Source of the DNA: Cupriavidus necator N-1
Lineage (GTDB): Bacteria; Pseudomonadota; Gammaproteobacteria; Burkholderiales; Burkholderiaceae
DNA length: 64,000 nucleotides
NCBI RefSeq assembly: GCF_000219215.1
Contig: NC_015727.1
Location: 1,364,001-1,428,000 of the forward strand
Direction: 5' to 3'
Shown: piece after piece, positions 45,559 to 52,427 of the stretch
How the letters are laid out: every line of letters begins with the position of its first letter
How positions within the stretch are numbered: the stretch's first letter is position 1
The notes under the pieces: generated by a model
What the model was told of the DNA's origin: nothing
The model's database searches: none
Seen by the model: only the letters and a program-made list of their open reading frames with translations
Position numbers and translations under genes: made by a program

Positions 45559-45672
45559 ATGCTGGTAAGTTCCGGGACGATATTTCTCACCGCACCGGCG
45601 TCGCGTGTCAGCATCGGGCGAGTTGGGCGCTACATCAGATTGCATGGGATGCTGCACCGGTGGTGCGCGACG

Positions 45673-45691
45673 ACCAGCAGAATTGACAGGT
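45673..45691 (-). promoter_or_regulatory. Lux-box-like motif just downstream of luxR
   Basis: ACCAGCAGAATTGACAGGT is a further copy of the motif in the same orientation, 38 bp after the luxR stop. No good -10 or start codon is placed for it, so it may be an auxiliary or relic site. Confidence 0.4.
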
Positions 45692-45728
45692 CTTTCAGAT
45701 CAGGAATCGCACCCTGTCGTGCTACGAG

Positions 45729-46442
45729 TCAGCTGAGCATGCCGCTCATGGCCGCATAGACAGCCGCCGCGGTCTTGTTGGGCACGTTGAGCTTGGTGAT
45801 AATGTTGCGGATGTGGAAGCGCACGGTGCATTCCGACAATGAGAGCAGATCGGCAATCTCGAGCGTGGTCTTCCCATCGGCCGTCCACTTGAGCACCTCG
45901 ATCTCCCGGCTCGTCAGAGCCCCGGCCCGCTGGGCGAAGTGGTCGGGCAGCATCACTTCCGATAGGCGCAGATGGGCAATGGCCGTCAGCCCGCGCAACT
46001 CCGCTTCCTTGTACGCACGCTCCTCGTCCGCTAACGGCGTCGCCGACCGCGCCACGGTGAACATGCCGCCCTGCGAGGCGCCGCTAAAGCAGGATTGGGC
46101 CCACCCCACACGCAGGCCAGCGCCCTGCGCTTCTTCCCAGAAGGCGGGCACCCGCGCAAACATTCTCGGCGTCCATACGAAGGGGGTGTCGGATTGCTCG
46201 CCGCGCGCGATCGTGGGATCGATCTCCAGATAGCGGTTGCGCGCGTAACGCTCCTGCCAGATGGCGGGATAGTTATTCCGCATCAGTGTCTCGGGTCTCG
46301 ACACTGGCCAGGGTGTGCGCAGCCCGTACGCGCAATACTCGAACTCGAGCTTCACCGCCACGCGCAGTATGGCTTCGAAGATCGCCTGCTCGCTATGCAC
46401 ACCATCGATGGAAGTCAGCAAATCAAGTAGCCAGTGCTTCAT
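45729..46442 (-). CDS. LuxR-family quorum-sensing regulator
   Basis: About 237 residues from the ATG at 46442, after GGTGAGGCC. The N-terminal autoinducer-binding domain shows the expected Trp/Tyr/Asp pocket (PAIWQERYARNRYLEIDPTI, then TPFVWTPRMF and GGMFTVARS). The C-terminal HTH is LTSREIEVLKWTADGKTTLEIADLL and TVRFHIRNIITKLNV. It should bind the acyl-homoserine lactone made by the LuxI protein at 48188-48859 and act on the repeated 19-bp boxes around it. Confidence 0.92.
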   Translation of the reverse strand: MKHWLLDLLTSIDGVHSEQAIFEAILRVAVKLEFEYCAYGLRTPWPVSRPETLMRNNYPAIWQERYARNRYLEIDPTIARGEQSDTPFVWTPRMFARVPAFWEEAQGAGLRVGWAQSCFSGASQGGMFTVARSATPLADEERAYKEAELRGLTAIAHLRLSEVMLPDHFAQRAGALTSREIEVLKWTADGKTTLEIADLLSLSECTVRFHIRNIITKLNVPNKTAAAVYAAMSGMLS

Positions 46443-46753
46443 GGCCTCACCCCGCTTTGCGCGATCACCCACCTCATGCCACACCCAACGTCTCTCGTAT
46501 CCCTTTCAACACTGCATTCCCCACACCACATCACGGCGTACATCGGGCCGTCACAGAAAACAACTGTTCATTATGGGCGATTAATTTTATCAATACAATT
46601 TGAATTTTATTCATATGCGTATGCATATAAGTCAAATAGTTATGATGGCCAGTTCATATATTTAAATAAATTATCTTTGGATCTCGGATACCGTTGCTCG
46701 CGACGCTATCCGAATTTGGCCGGCCATTCATGCGCATTTCGGCGTAATGTGGA
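46443..46753. other. AT-rich intergenic region upstream of luxR
   Basis: The stretch 46560-46690 is far richer in A and T than anything nearby and contains a perfect dyad ATATGC-GTAT-GCATAT at 46613-46628. It presumably holds the luxR promoter, and may bind a xenogeneic silencer or a global regulator. No gene seen. Confidence 0.55.
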
Positions 46754-46772
46754 GCTATCCAAACTGAGAGGT
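46754..46772 (-). promoter_or_regulatory. Lux-box-like motif upstream of luxR
   Basis: GCTATCCAAACTGAGAGGT is the most degenerate of the five copies of the 19-bp motif, in the same orientation. It lies 312 bp upstream of the luxR start and may allow feedback by LuxR-AHL. Confidence 0.4.
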
Positions 46773-46910
46773 TTCCTACTGCGTTGAGACCGCGTAATGT
46801 GCCCGGGTGTTTTCTTCCTTAATAGCCATCGAGGGCAATCCAGCCGTTGCGATCCATCAATATGACGTGGGAACAAGCTCGTCTGGGAGCCTCGGACGTT
46901 CAACGGTATC

Positions 46911-47141
46911 GTGAATTTTCGGGCGCCGCCCAAAAAGGTAGGCGATGACTTTCACCCCGCGGTCAAGGCGCTGGTAAGCGGCGCTGCCTACGGCCGTCGC
47001 AATGTGTATTGCATACGACCGTCGGAGTACGAGCCGCATGCCATGTTCGACGACGAGAAGCGCATTGTCTATGTCATCGCCCGACCGACCGGAGATCGCT
47101 GCATCTTCACCTTCCCGCAGGAGGTCGACACGATAGGATGA
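46911..47141 (+). pseudogene. 5'-truncated copy of the exported hypothetical protein at 59841
   Basis: A GTG opens 76 residues, NFRAPPKKVGDDFHPAVKAL to GRPTGDRCIFTFP in pattern, that align with residues 60-134 of the protein at 59841 (shared: DFH-AV-ALVSG, YGRRN-YCI-PS-Y, RPTG-RC-F). Similarity continues in frame upstream to 46875 (VWEPRT, versus IWEPRT) before a stop codon. The signal peptide and first third are lost. It is probably a decayed duplicate, though the remaining frame is still open. Confidence 0.65.
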
Positions 47142-47564
47142 CCTGACGCGAACGGCTTGATCCGCCGCGCCTGAGTCACCGATATACAGTCGAGGCTGAC
47201 AAGGAGCCCCGCGATGGCATTTCAGCCGCCGCCGACCGCGAGTCTCTCACCCACACGCGAGCGTCGGCGAGCCGCAGGATCTGGGTCTTCTACTTGCTTA
47301 TCGCTGTGGCGCCCGGAAGTCGAGACATGTCCAACGCCGCTTGCATTGGCGCCCGCGTATCGGCCATGCGCATGCGGTGCCAGTGGGTGGGGTGCCGCCT
47401 GAACTGCTGACAGCGCATTCAGAAGCCACCGGAGCGGCTGGCATCGGCATGGCGCCGCTGCGCAATGATGCAAACGTCCTGACCCGGTAGCCGGCGACCG
47501 GTCCTTCGCACCCAGGCGCCAACAGCGATGCCGCCTGGTACAGTGACGACGCCTGCGGTGCGTG
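47142..47564. other. 423-bp stretch with no convincing gene
   Basis: A short plus-strand frame at 47214-47402 follows AAGGAG but has Pro/Ser/Arg-rich, non-conserved content and I do not accept it. Nothing else is recognised. Confidence 0.5.
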
Positions 47565-47786
47565 CTACCGCTTCTCTTCCTTGCCAGTCTTGGACTGCCC
47601 CTTGGGTTTGGGTTTATGCACGGGATAGCAAAGCCCCCTGGCATCACTGGCTGGCATCTCGGAGCACGGCCGTAGCGTAACCTCCTGCCGCGGTGATTTG
47701 GCGGGCTCGGATTGCTGTTCGATGACATAAATGAACCCGCAGTCCACGGCCAGCGTCGCAAGCGCCAGCAGCACGATGTTGTTCAC
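47565..47786 (-). CDS. 73-residue small membrane-anchored protein downstream of luxI
   Basis: A GTG at 47786 follows GAGGAGATCTCGCT, an excellent ribosome site. It has one N-terminal hydrophobic helix (NNIVLLALATLAVDCGFIYVI), then a polar tail with two further Cys (TLRPCSEMP and ARGLCYPVH) and a very basic end (KPKPKGQSKTGKEEKR). It resembles the 69-residue protein encoded just upstream in layout (helix, then Cys-containing tail). No family recognised. Topology is inferred: N-terminal helix with the Cys pair in the periplasm or cytosol. Confidence 0.65.
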   Translation of the reverse strand: MNNIVLLALATLAVDCGFIYVIEQQSEPAKSPRQEVTLRPCSEMPASDARGLCYPVHKPKPKGQSKTGKEEKR

Positions 47787-47981
47787 AGCGAGATCTCCTC
47801 GAAATGATTGGCGATTGAGAGGTGCACCGCCGCGCAGTAACGCCGGGCGGGATCCGGCGCATGGCACAGCGATCCAATCCTTCGGCGACAGCAAATGAGC
47901 GGGCACGATGCGCGGCCCGACATAACATGCCTGCGCTCGCCTCGACTCAAGGGGGGCGCAGCGGTAGTTCCCGGGCCGCCG

Positions 47982-48191
47982 CTAATTGGTCGACTTCCGT
48001 CCCCCGGCATGCCAGTCTCCGGAGATAAACGGCGTGGCGTTGGGTGCAACGTGACATTGGGTGCGTTCCCGGTTGGGCTGCTGACACTCCAGATGCGAGG
48101 GATTTCGCGCTGGCATTTCAGGCGCGGTGGGTCCCTTCGCCGCACCGTTCACCAACAGCTTGACGAGCGCGAGCAGCAGTATTTCGCTCAT
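47982..48191 (-). CDS. 69-residue small membrane-anchored protein coupled to luxI
   Basis: The ATG at 48191 overlaps the luxI stop by 4 nt (ATGA), so it is translated with the synthase. It has one short hydrophobic helix (SEILLLALVKLLVNGAA), then a polar tail with two Cys (HLECQQPN and RTQCHVAP). It parallels the 73-residue protein at 47565. No family recognised. The tight coupling suggests a role linked to signal synthesis, export or response. Confidence 0.7.
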   Translation of the reverse strand: MSEILLLALVKLLVNGAAKGPTAPEMPARNPSHLECQQPNRERTQCHVAPNATPFISGDWHAGGRKSTN

Positions 48192-48859
48192 CGCGTCATC
48201 TCTCCGATGTGATGGGAGTTCAGCGGGTCCTCCTGACTGTCCGATGAGTCGGCGTCGGCCGGGCACAGGGACCGCTGATCTGCGTCGCCCATCGCGCTCT
48301 GGTATTGCCCGGTATCGATGCGACACGCAAAGAGTTGTCGCCCGTCGATGGCGACCGGCGATGCTGTCTTGAAGCGCAATCCGGCGCGCTGAAGAAGCCG
48401 CTCGATGCCGACGGGAGAGACTGACACAAGTTCGCTTGCACCGAGTTCCGCTGCGCACATAATGGTCGCGCGCAGCAGGGCCGTGGCCGAACGGGAAGAG
48501 AACTGCACATTGCCCGGCAACGCCGGCGCTTTGAGTTCCACCACCGCGAAGCGCGAGATCTCCCAGATGTTGGGAGACGCCGGAGCCGGCGAGCCGTGCA
48601 GTAGCGCCGGAAAGATGTCGCGAAGCAGGTATGGGCCGGTAGTGGGCAACAGGCGCGCCATGCCACGGATCGCACCACTATGCTTGTCCAGTGCCACCAC
48701 ATACACGGTATCTTCACGATCGAACTGATCGAGTTCGATCCCATCGGGACAAGGCAGCTTCCAGCCCAGGCGCTGCACGAAGACTTCGTGCCGATAGCGC
48801 GCAAGGCGCGACATCATGGCCGGCTGCAGGTGGGTCGATTCCCCCGAGATAATACGCAC
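48188..48859 (-). CDS. LuxI-family acyl-homoserine-lactone synthase
   Basis: About 223 residues from a GTG at 48859, chosen because CGGAGGAAAGT lies just before it; the protein then begins RIISGESTHLQ as LuxI proteins do. Invariant residues are visible: LARYRHEVFVQRLGW (Arg, Phe, Trp), LDQFDRED (Asp pair), IRGMARLLPT (Arg) and WEISRFAV (Glu, Arg). It joins S-adenosylmethionine to an acyl carrier to make an AHL. The C-terminal 30 residues are acidic and longer than in most LuxI proteins. The gene has a perfect lux-box dyad upstream. Confidence 0.94.
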   Translation of the reverse strand: MRIISGESTHLQPAMMSRLARYRHEVFVQRLGWKLPCPDGIELDQFDREDTVYVVALDKHSGAIRGMARLLPTTGPYLLRDIFPALLHGSPAPASPNIWEISRFAVVELKAPALPGNVQFSSRSATALLRATIMCAAELGASELVSVSPVGIERLLQRAGLRFKTASPVAIDGRQLFACRIDTGQYQSAMGDADQRSLCPADADSSDSQEDPLNSHHIGEMTR

Positions 48860-48889
48860 ACTTTCCTCCGAGCACTCTGCTGTGTCCGG

Positions 48890-48937
48890 ATTAGATCGCC
48901 TCATTCGACCTTGGAGCAACCGTCAAAACTGACGGGG
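48890..48937 (-). promoter_or_regulatory. Lux-box promoter of luxI
   Basis: The box at 48920-48935 is a perfect dyad, CCGTCA-AAAC-TGACGG. On the minus strand it abuts a -35 TTGCTC (48914-48919), an 18-bp spacer, and a -10 TCTAAT (48890-48895). The leader to the GTG start is only about 25 nt. The arrangement equals that of the macA promoter and supports positive feedback on luxI by LuxR-AHL. Confidence 0.75.
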
Positions 48938-49130
48938 GTACACATGGCATACCTCGGGACACTGCGTCACGCCGAGCTCCGCCTGGGTGAATAACGCACT
49001 GCTTTGATGCGTACGCGCATCGCCGATGTAGAGCGTCAGGCGTGCGGTGTACAGGTCGCCCTTCTGGAGGCCGTCTGCCTCGCCCTGTCGAACCCACGCC
49101 TGGGCGTGCGAGTTCGTGCCATCAAGGTGC

Positions 49131-49218
49131 GCAGCGCGCGTCTCCCGTCTTCATCATGTGCCATTTCGACTGCGGTTCGGCGGGCCGACTGAGAACGGCG
49201 CTGGCGAGCGTGGATCTT
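49131..49218 (+). repeat. 88-bp imperfect direct repeat, copy A
   Basis: Matches 49812-49899 at about 85% over 88 bp without gaps, by eye. Shared blocks include GTGCCATTTC and GGCGCTGGC. Copy B abuts the IS701-type remnant, so the repeat may be an end of a lost element. Confidence 0.6.
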
Positions 49219-49811
49219 GACCCTTCAAACTACAGACGGATATCCAGCGCAAACGGATGCCGCCGCAACTCCGGCGGCCCGTCGCCCGTCAGGCGCAGCC
49301 GCGCGGGCAGTCCGGGCGCATCGGCGGGCAGGACATGGCATTAAACGCGCCAGTGCAGCTTGCCGATGGTATCGGCGATGCGTGGCAGGCAGTCCGCTTC
49401 AAAGCGGGCGAAGATGTGTGGTCAAGGTAGGGGCGTCCTGACGTTGCGGGTTGGCGGTGCTGGCTGCGCCTGCCGTGCGCCGCAGTGGCAGGCCACTATA
49501 CGCCAGCCGGCGTCAGGCCGGCCGGTACACCCAGAAGCCAGGTGAGTGGCTCCAAATCGCCCTAGTAGCACCGGTGACCCGGGACTCCATATTCCCCTTA
49601 CCTTTAAAAGGTTGTAAAAGGCCTTTTAGGTAGCCTGCTTGTTCCAGCCGTTGGAAGCCCGCCTGTTCCAGCGCCGTGAAGCGCGTCGACAGAGCGGGCA
49701 TGGAAGGCCGGGTGTGCCAGCTATCCCCTGGGGATAGCACGGCAGTGTTCGGCTAGTTCATGGGGCTGTGGGCGCTGTACCTCTCGCGCTCTATACCAAA
49801 CGACCGGTTTG

Positions 49812-49899
49812 GCAGTGCGCGTCCCCCTTCTTCATCTTGTGCCATTTCTACTGCGAATCGGCGGACCGGCTAAGAGCGGCGCTGGCAAGCGTGAATCTT
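49812..49899 (+). repeat. 88-bp imperfect direct repeat, copy B
   Basis: Same orientation as copy A, 681 bp away. It interrupts the IS701-type transposase frame just after the TGFP motif. Confidence 0.6.
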
Positions 49900-50221
49900 C
49901 GCGGAAAGCCGGTATCGTCAATAATCAGCGCCTCCGGCAACCCGCACGCCGGCTGATTCGCTCAAGCGTGTAACTGCGCACCGCATCGAGCACCGCTTCG
50001 TCCGACCACGGCGCATCGGCTACAAAATGATGCAGGCGTTGGTGCTCCGAGCGTACCCGGTTTGGCGACAAATGCGCCGCCATGGGCTCAACGCTCTTAC
50101 GCTTGACCGGCAACATCAACCCTGTGCAGTAGCCACGAAACGGCTCCACGCGATCAGCATGCCCAAGCGACTGCGCCATCAAAGACACGTAATCCGCGAA
50201 CCGTTCCGTAGAGGCTCCCAT
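49900..50221 (-). pseudogene. IS701-type transposase, N-terminal remnant
   Basis: The ATG at 50221 starts FADYVSLMAQSLGHADRVEPF, PVKRKSVEPMAAHLSP and LHHFVADAPWSDEAVL, the N-terminal region of IS701/DDE-superfamily transposases. After about 90 residues there is a frameshift; the other frame still reads ALIIDDTGFP, the first catalytic Asp block. The rest is missing, replaced by repeat copy B. It is inactive. Confidence 0.85.
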
Positions 50222-50469
50222 CGCTTTCCTCGTAATTCACTTGAAGACAAGCGAATAATGCCTTAATTCTTAACACAGTAGTACTAGTTAGTTTTTTAAG
50301 GTGGATAAGTTAACGGAGCCGCTAGCCCGCACCGGTATTGGCTTTGCGGGCATTCCGTACTCCTGATAGCACGAGGCTGTTCACAGGTTGTCCCCAAGTG
50401 CGGCCCGGTTGGCAGGCAGTCGGGACCTGCGCCGCGAACCGCGCCGGTCCCGACCCTTGAATGGGCACG

Positions 50470-50685
50470 CTAGCCGTAGCTGATCGCGTCCACCGAACAG
50501 CTGGACTGATTGGATTGGTAGCTGTTGGCGCGGACCCGCCATTGGCCGCCACGTTCGGCTTGCAGCCATAGCTCGATGGCGGTGATCAGAGTGGCGTCAT
50601 GGACATGCTTGTCCTGGCGCCAGCAGACCTTCACCTCGGTGCCGTTGGTGGTTTCAGTAAATTTTTCCTGGCAGTACTTTGGCAT
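50470..50685 (-). CDS. 71-residue hypothetical protein (fourth gene of the paralogue operon)
   Basis: Start after AAAGGAGTGAGCC. Small soluble sequence beginning PKYCQEKFTETTNG, with three Cys (about residues 5, 21 and 63), Trp-rich in the middle (VCWRQDK, ELWLQAERGGQWRV). No family recognised, no signal peptide. It lies 68 nt after the 84-residue gene, in the same direction. It may form a compact beta domain; the function is unknown. Confidence 0.7.
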   Translation of the reverse strand: MPKYCQEKFTETTNGTEVKVCWRQDKHVHDATLITAIELWLQAERGGQWRVRANSYQSNQSSCSVDAISYG

Positions 50686-50753
50686 GGCTCACTCCTTTAG
50701 CGTAGATCGACGCAGACGTTTCAACTGAAACGGTAAAGTTCGGGCGATGACGT

Positions 50754-51008
50754 TCAGACGGTGTAGTAGTCGCGCCATGCCGCAACCAGTTGAGTGCGGA
50801 TCTGCTCGGGCAATTGGTTGTTGTTGAACGTAGGCGGCTTCCTGTTGCCGTAGTAGTAGGCCGTGCGGTCATTCGTCGCCATATGGTCGCGGGCGGGATT
50901 GTCGACGCTGCGGCTCATGTGGATGCCGGGGAAGGCGGGATTTTCATAGTAGACCCAGGTGCCGCCGTTGTCGGGGTCGACATAGCCGCTCACTTTCCAA
51001 TCGTCCAT
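50754..51008 (-). CDS. 84-residue hypothetical protein (third gene of the paralogue operon)
   Basis: The ATG at 51008 follows AGGAGAACTGC. It is an aromatic-rich small protein: VSGYVDPDNGGTWVYYENP, then FPGIHMSRS, AYYYGNRKPP and a helical C-terminus EQIRTQLVAAWRDYY. No family recognised, no signal peptide and no Cys. It lies 21 nt downstream of the 431-residue paralogue, so it is clearly co-transcribed. Confidence 0.75.
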   Translation of the reverse strand: MDDWKVSGYVDPDNGGTWVYYENPAFPGIHMSRSVDNPARDHMATNDRTAYYYGNRKPPTFNNNQLPEQIRTQLVAAWRDYYTV

Positions 51009-51029
51009 CATTGCAGTTCTCCTGACGTG

Positions 51030-52325
51030 CTACTGCGGTTTGTGCGTCGGCGGTGCTGACGCGCCGTCGACGCTGCGAACCGGCTTGCTAATGACACCAA
51101 GCAAGACCGGAGTATTCGAATCGCTGGCATCGAACCGCACCTCCGTTCCCGTGCATCCGCTGCAAGCAAGCGCGGCGGCCATGGCGGGCGCGCGCCGTAT
51201 GCTGAAAGGGCCGATGCTTGCCACCGACGCGGCCAGCTCCTGCGCCAGGCGGCTATTGGCTGCCCGCAGCGATAGGCGCGGTCGAAAGCCGATAACCGCG
51301 CGCGCCGGAAGCAGGCCGAGCGCACCATCCATACCGAAAAAATCCGGCGCGCCAGCCGGCAGCGTTGCGTGCCCGCCTTCGAGCAGCTCGGCGTCGAACC
51401 AATTGCCGGGCTGTATAGGGAAGACGCCGAATCCGGCCAGGGTCAGGGTCAGACCTTCGAGCAACCCGTCGGCCGCAGTGCGCTGCAGCGCTGGCCGTTC
51501 CGCAACCGCCGCACTGGCATTGGGCATGTGCAGTCCGAGAAAGGCGGGCCAGCCGGCCCCGACGAAGGGATCCGGTGTCGGCGCTGCGGCCGGTGCGGCA
51601 GATGCCCCCAATGTGGCCGGCAGACCCCGCGGGCTGGCGAGCGTGGTAGGCGAAGGCAAGGTCAGCGACAACGCCGGCGGCAAATCTGCCGGCGAGCTGC
51701 GCCAAGCGCCAAGGCCGGTGGCCCAGCCGCCCAGCGAGTACCGCGGACAGCAGAACTCGGTACTGCCTGCATACAGGCTGGCGGCCATGTTCAGTTCGCT
51801 GGCCTCCGGCAGGGACGCGATAAGGCAGCGATTCATCGCCACGCTCAGCGCCGGCGCCCGGCCGTCCAGCGTAGCGATCAGGGCATCATGGGCGCCCAGC
51901 AGTCCTGCGCGCTGGCCATCCTGCGGGGCCGCGTCGGCGACAGCGCGGCCGGCAATGCCGTGCAGCGGCAGGTGCCGCGCCTGCAGCAGTCGCCGGTACC
52001 GCGCCAGATCCGTGCTCAAGAGGTCGCCAAGTGCTGCCGGCCGCAAAGGTCCGCGCCGCGTCATGGATGCGGCGGCCTCCACCAGAAAGCTCAGGCATAG
52101 CCAGTAAGCCGTGAATAGGCCGCTGCGAGAAGCGTAAGCACCCGCGCTGGCGGGGATGCCATTGCCGAGCTGGAAGATGCTCCAGTTGACGACCGCGGGC
52201 TGCGCATCACCCAGCCCGCTGAAAGAAGTAACAGCGGCAGGAGAGAACAGATCCGGCGCGGCGACGCCGGCATGGTTTGCGATGGCGTCGGCGTAGAGGC
52301 GCCATAGCGCGTGATCGGACAGCAT
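51030..52325 (-). CDS. Large unknown protein, paralogue B
   Basis: About 431 residues from the ATG at 52325, after GGAGATCTC. It is homologous along its length to the protein encoded upstream (52428). Shared blocks are an N-terminal LW-x-x-Y helix and an IPAS-AYAS-GLFTAYW segment, then a C-terminal domain with GFGVFPIQPGNWFD, GAPDFFGMDGALGLLP, AVIGFRPRL, IGPFSI and PVLLGVISKPV. The centre is Ala/Pro-rich. No signal peptide, membrane helix or known domain was recognised. It is more diverged and Ala-rich than its partner. Confidence 0.8.
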   Translation of the reverse strand: MLSDHALWRLYADAIANHAGVAAPDLFSPAAVTSFSGLGDAQPAVVNWSIFQLGNGIPASAGAYASRSGLFTAYWLCLSFLVEAAASMTRRGPLRPAALGDLLSTDLARYRRLLQARHLPLHGIAGRAVADAAPQDGQRAGLLGAHDALIATLDGRAPALSVAMNRCLIASLPEASELNMAASLYAGSTEFCCPRYSLGGWATGLGAWRSSPADLPPALSLTLPSPTTLASPRGLPATLGASAAPAAAPTPDPFVGAGWPAFLGLHMPNASAAVAERPALQRTAADGLLEGLTLTLAGFGVFPIQPGNWFDAELLEGGHATLPAGAPDFFGMDGALGLLPARAVIGFRPRLSLRAANSRLAQELAASVASIGPFSIRRAPAMAAALACSGCTGTEVRFDASDSNTPVLLGVISKPVRSVDGASAPPTHKPQ

Positions 52326-52427
52326 GAGATCTCCAGCGGGCGGACGGTTGTCAACTGCAGCCGAGGCGGATGCACAAAGGTGTCGGACGTGGCGCCCCGA
52401 ACTCATCTGCGGGGCGCCATGCGCGCA

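Larger units (their letters stand above)
48938..49899. other. Decayed, gene-poor stretch
   Basis: About 960 bp with only short frames of biased composition. It contains the two copies of an 88-bp imperfect repeat and a 14-bp palindrome TAAAAGGCCTTTTA (49615-49628). It looks like the residue of one or more mobile elements. Confidence 0.5.

Noticed and set aside
45544..45645. 33-residue minus-strand frame between two lux-box-like motifs
   Set aside because: No ribosome site, polar low-complexity content, and the predicted start site of the nearby box would lie downstream of its ATG.
47214..47402. 62-residue plus-strand frame after AAGGAG
   Set aside because: Composition is Pro/Ser/Arg/Ala-rich with no conserved pattern. 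A ribosome site alone is not enough.
49615..49628. Palindrome TAAAAGGCCTTTTA as a possible terminator or recombination site
   Set aside because: It has no loop, no T-run and no gene ending nearby, so no function can be supported.
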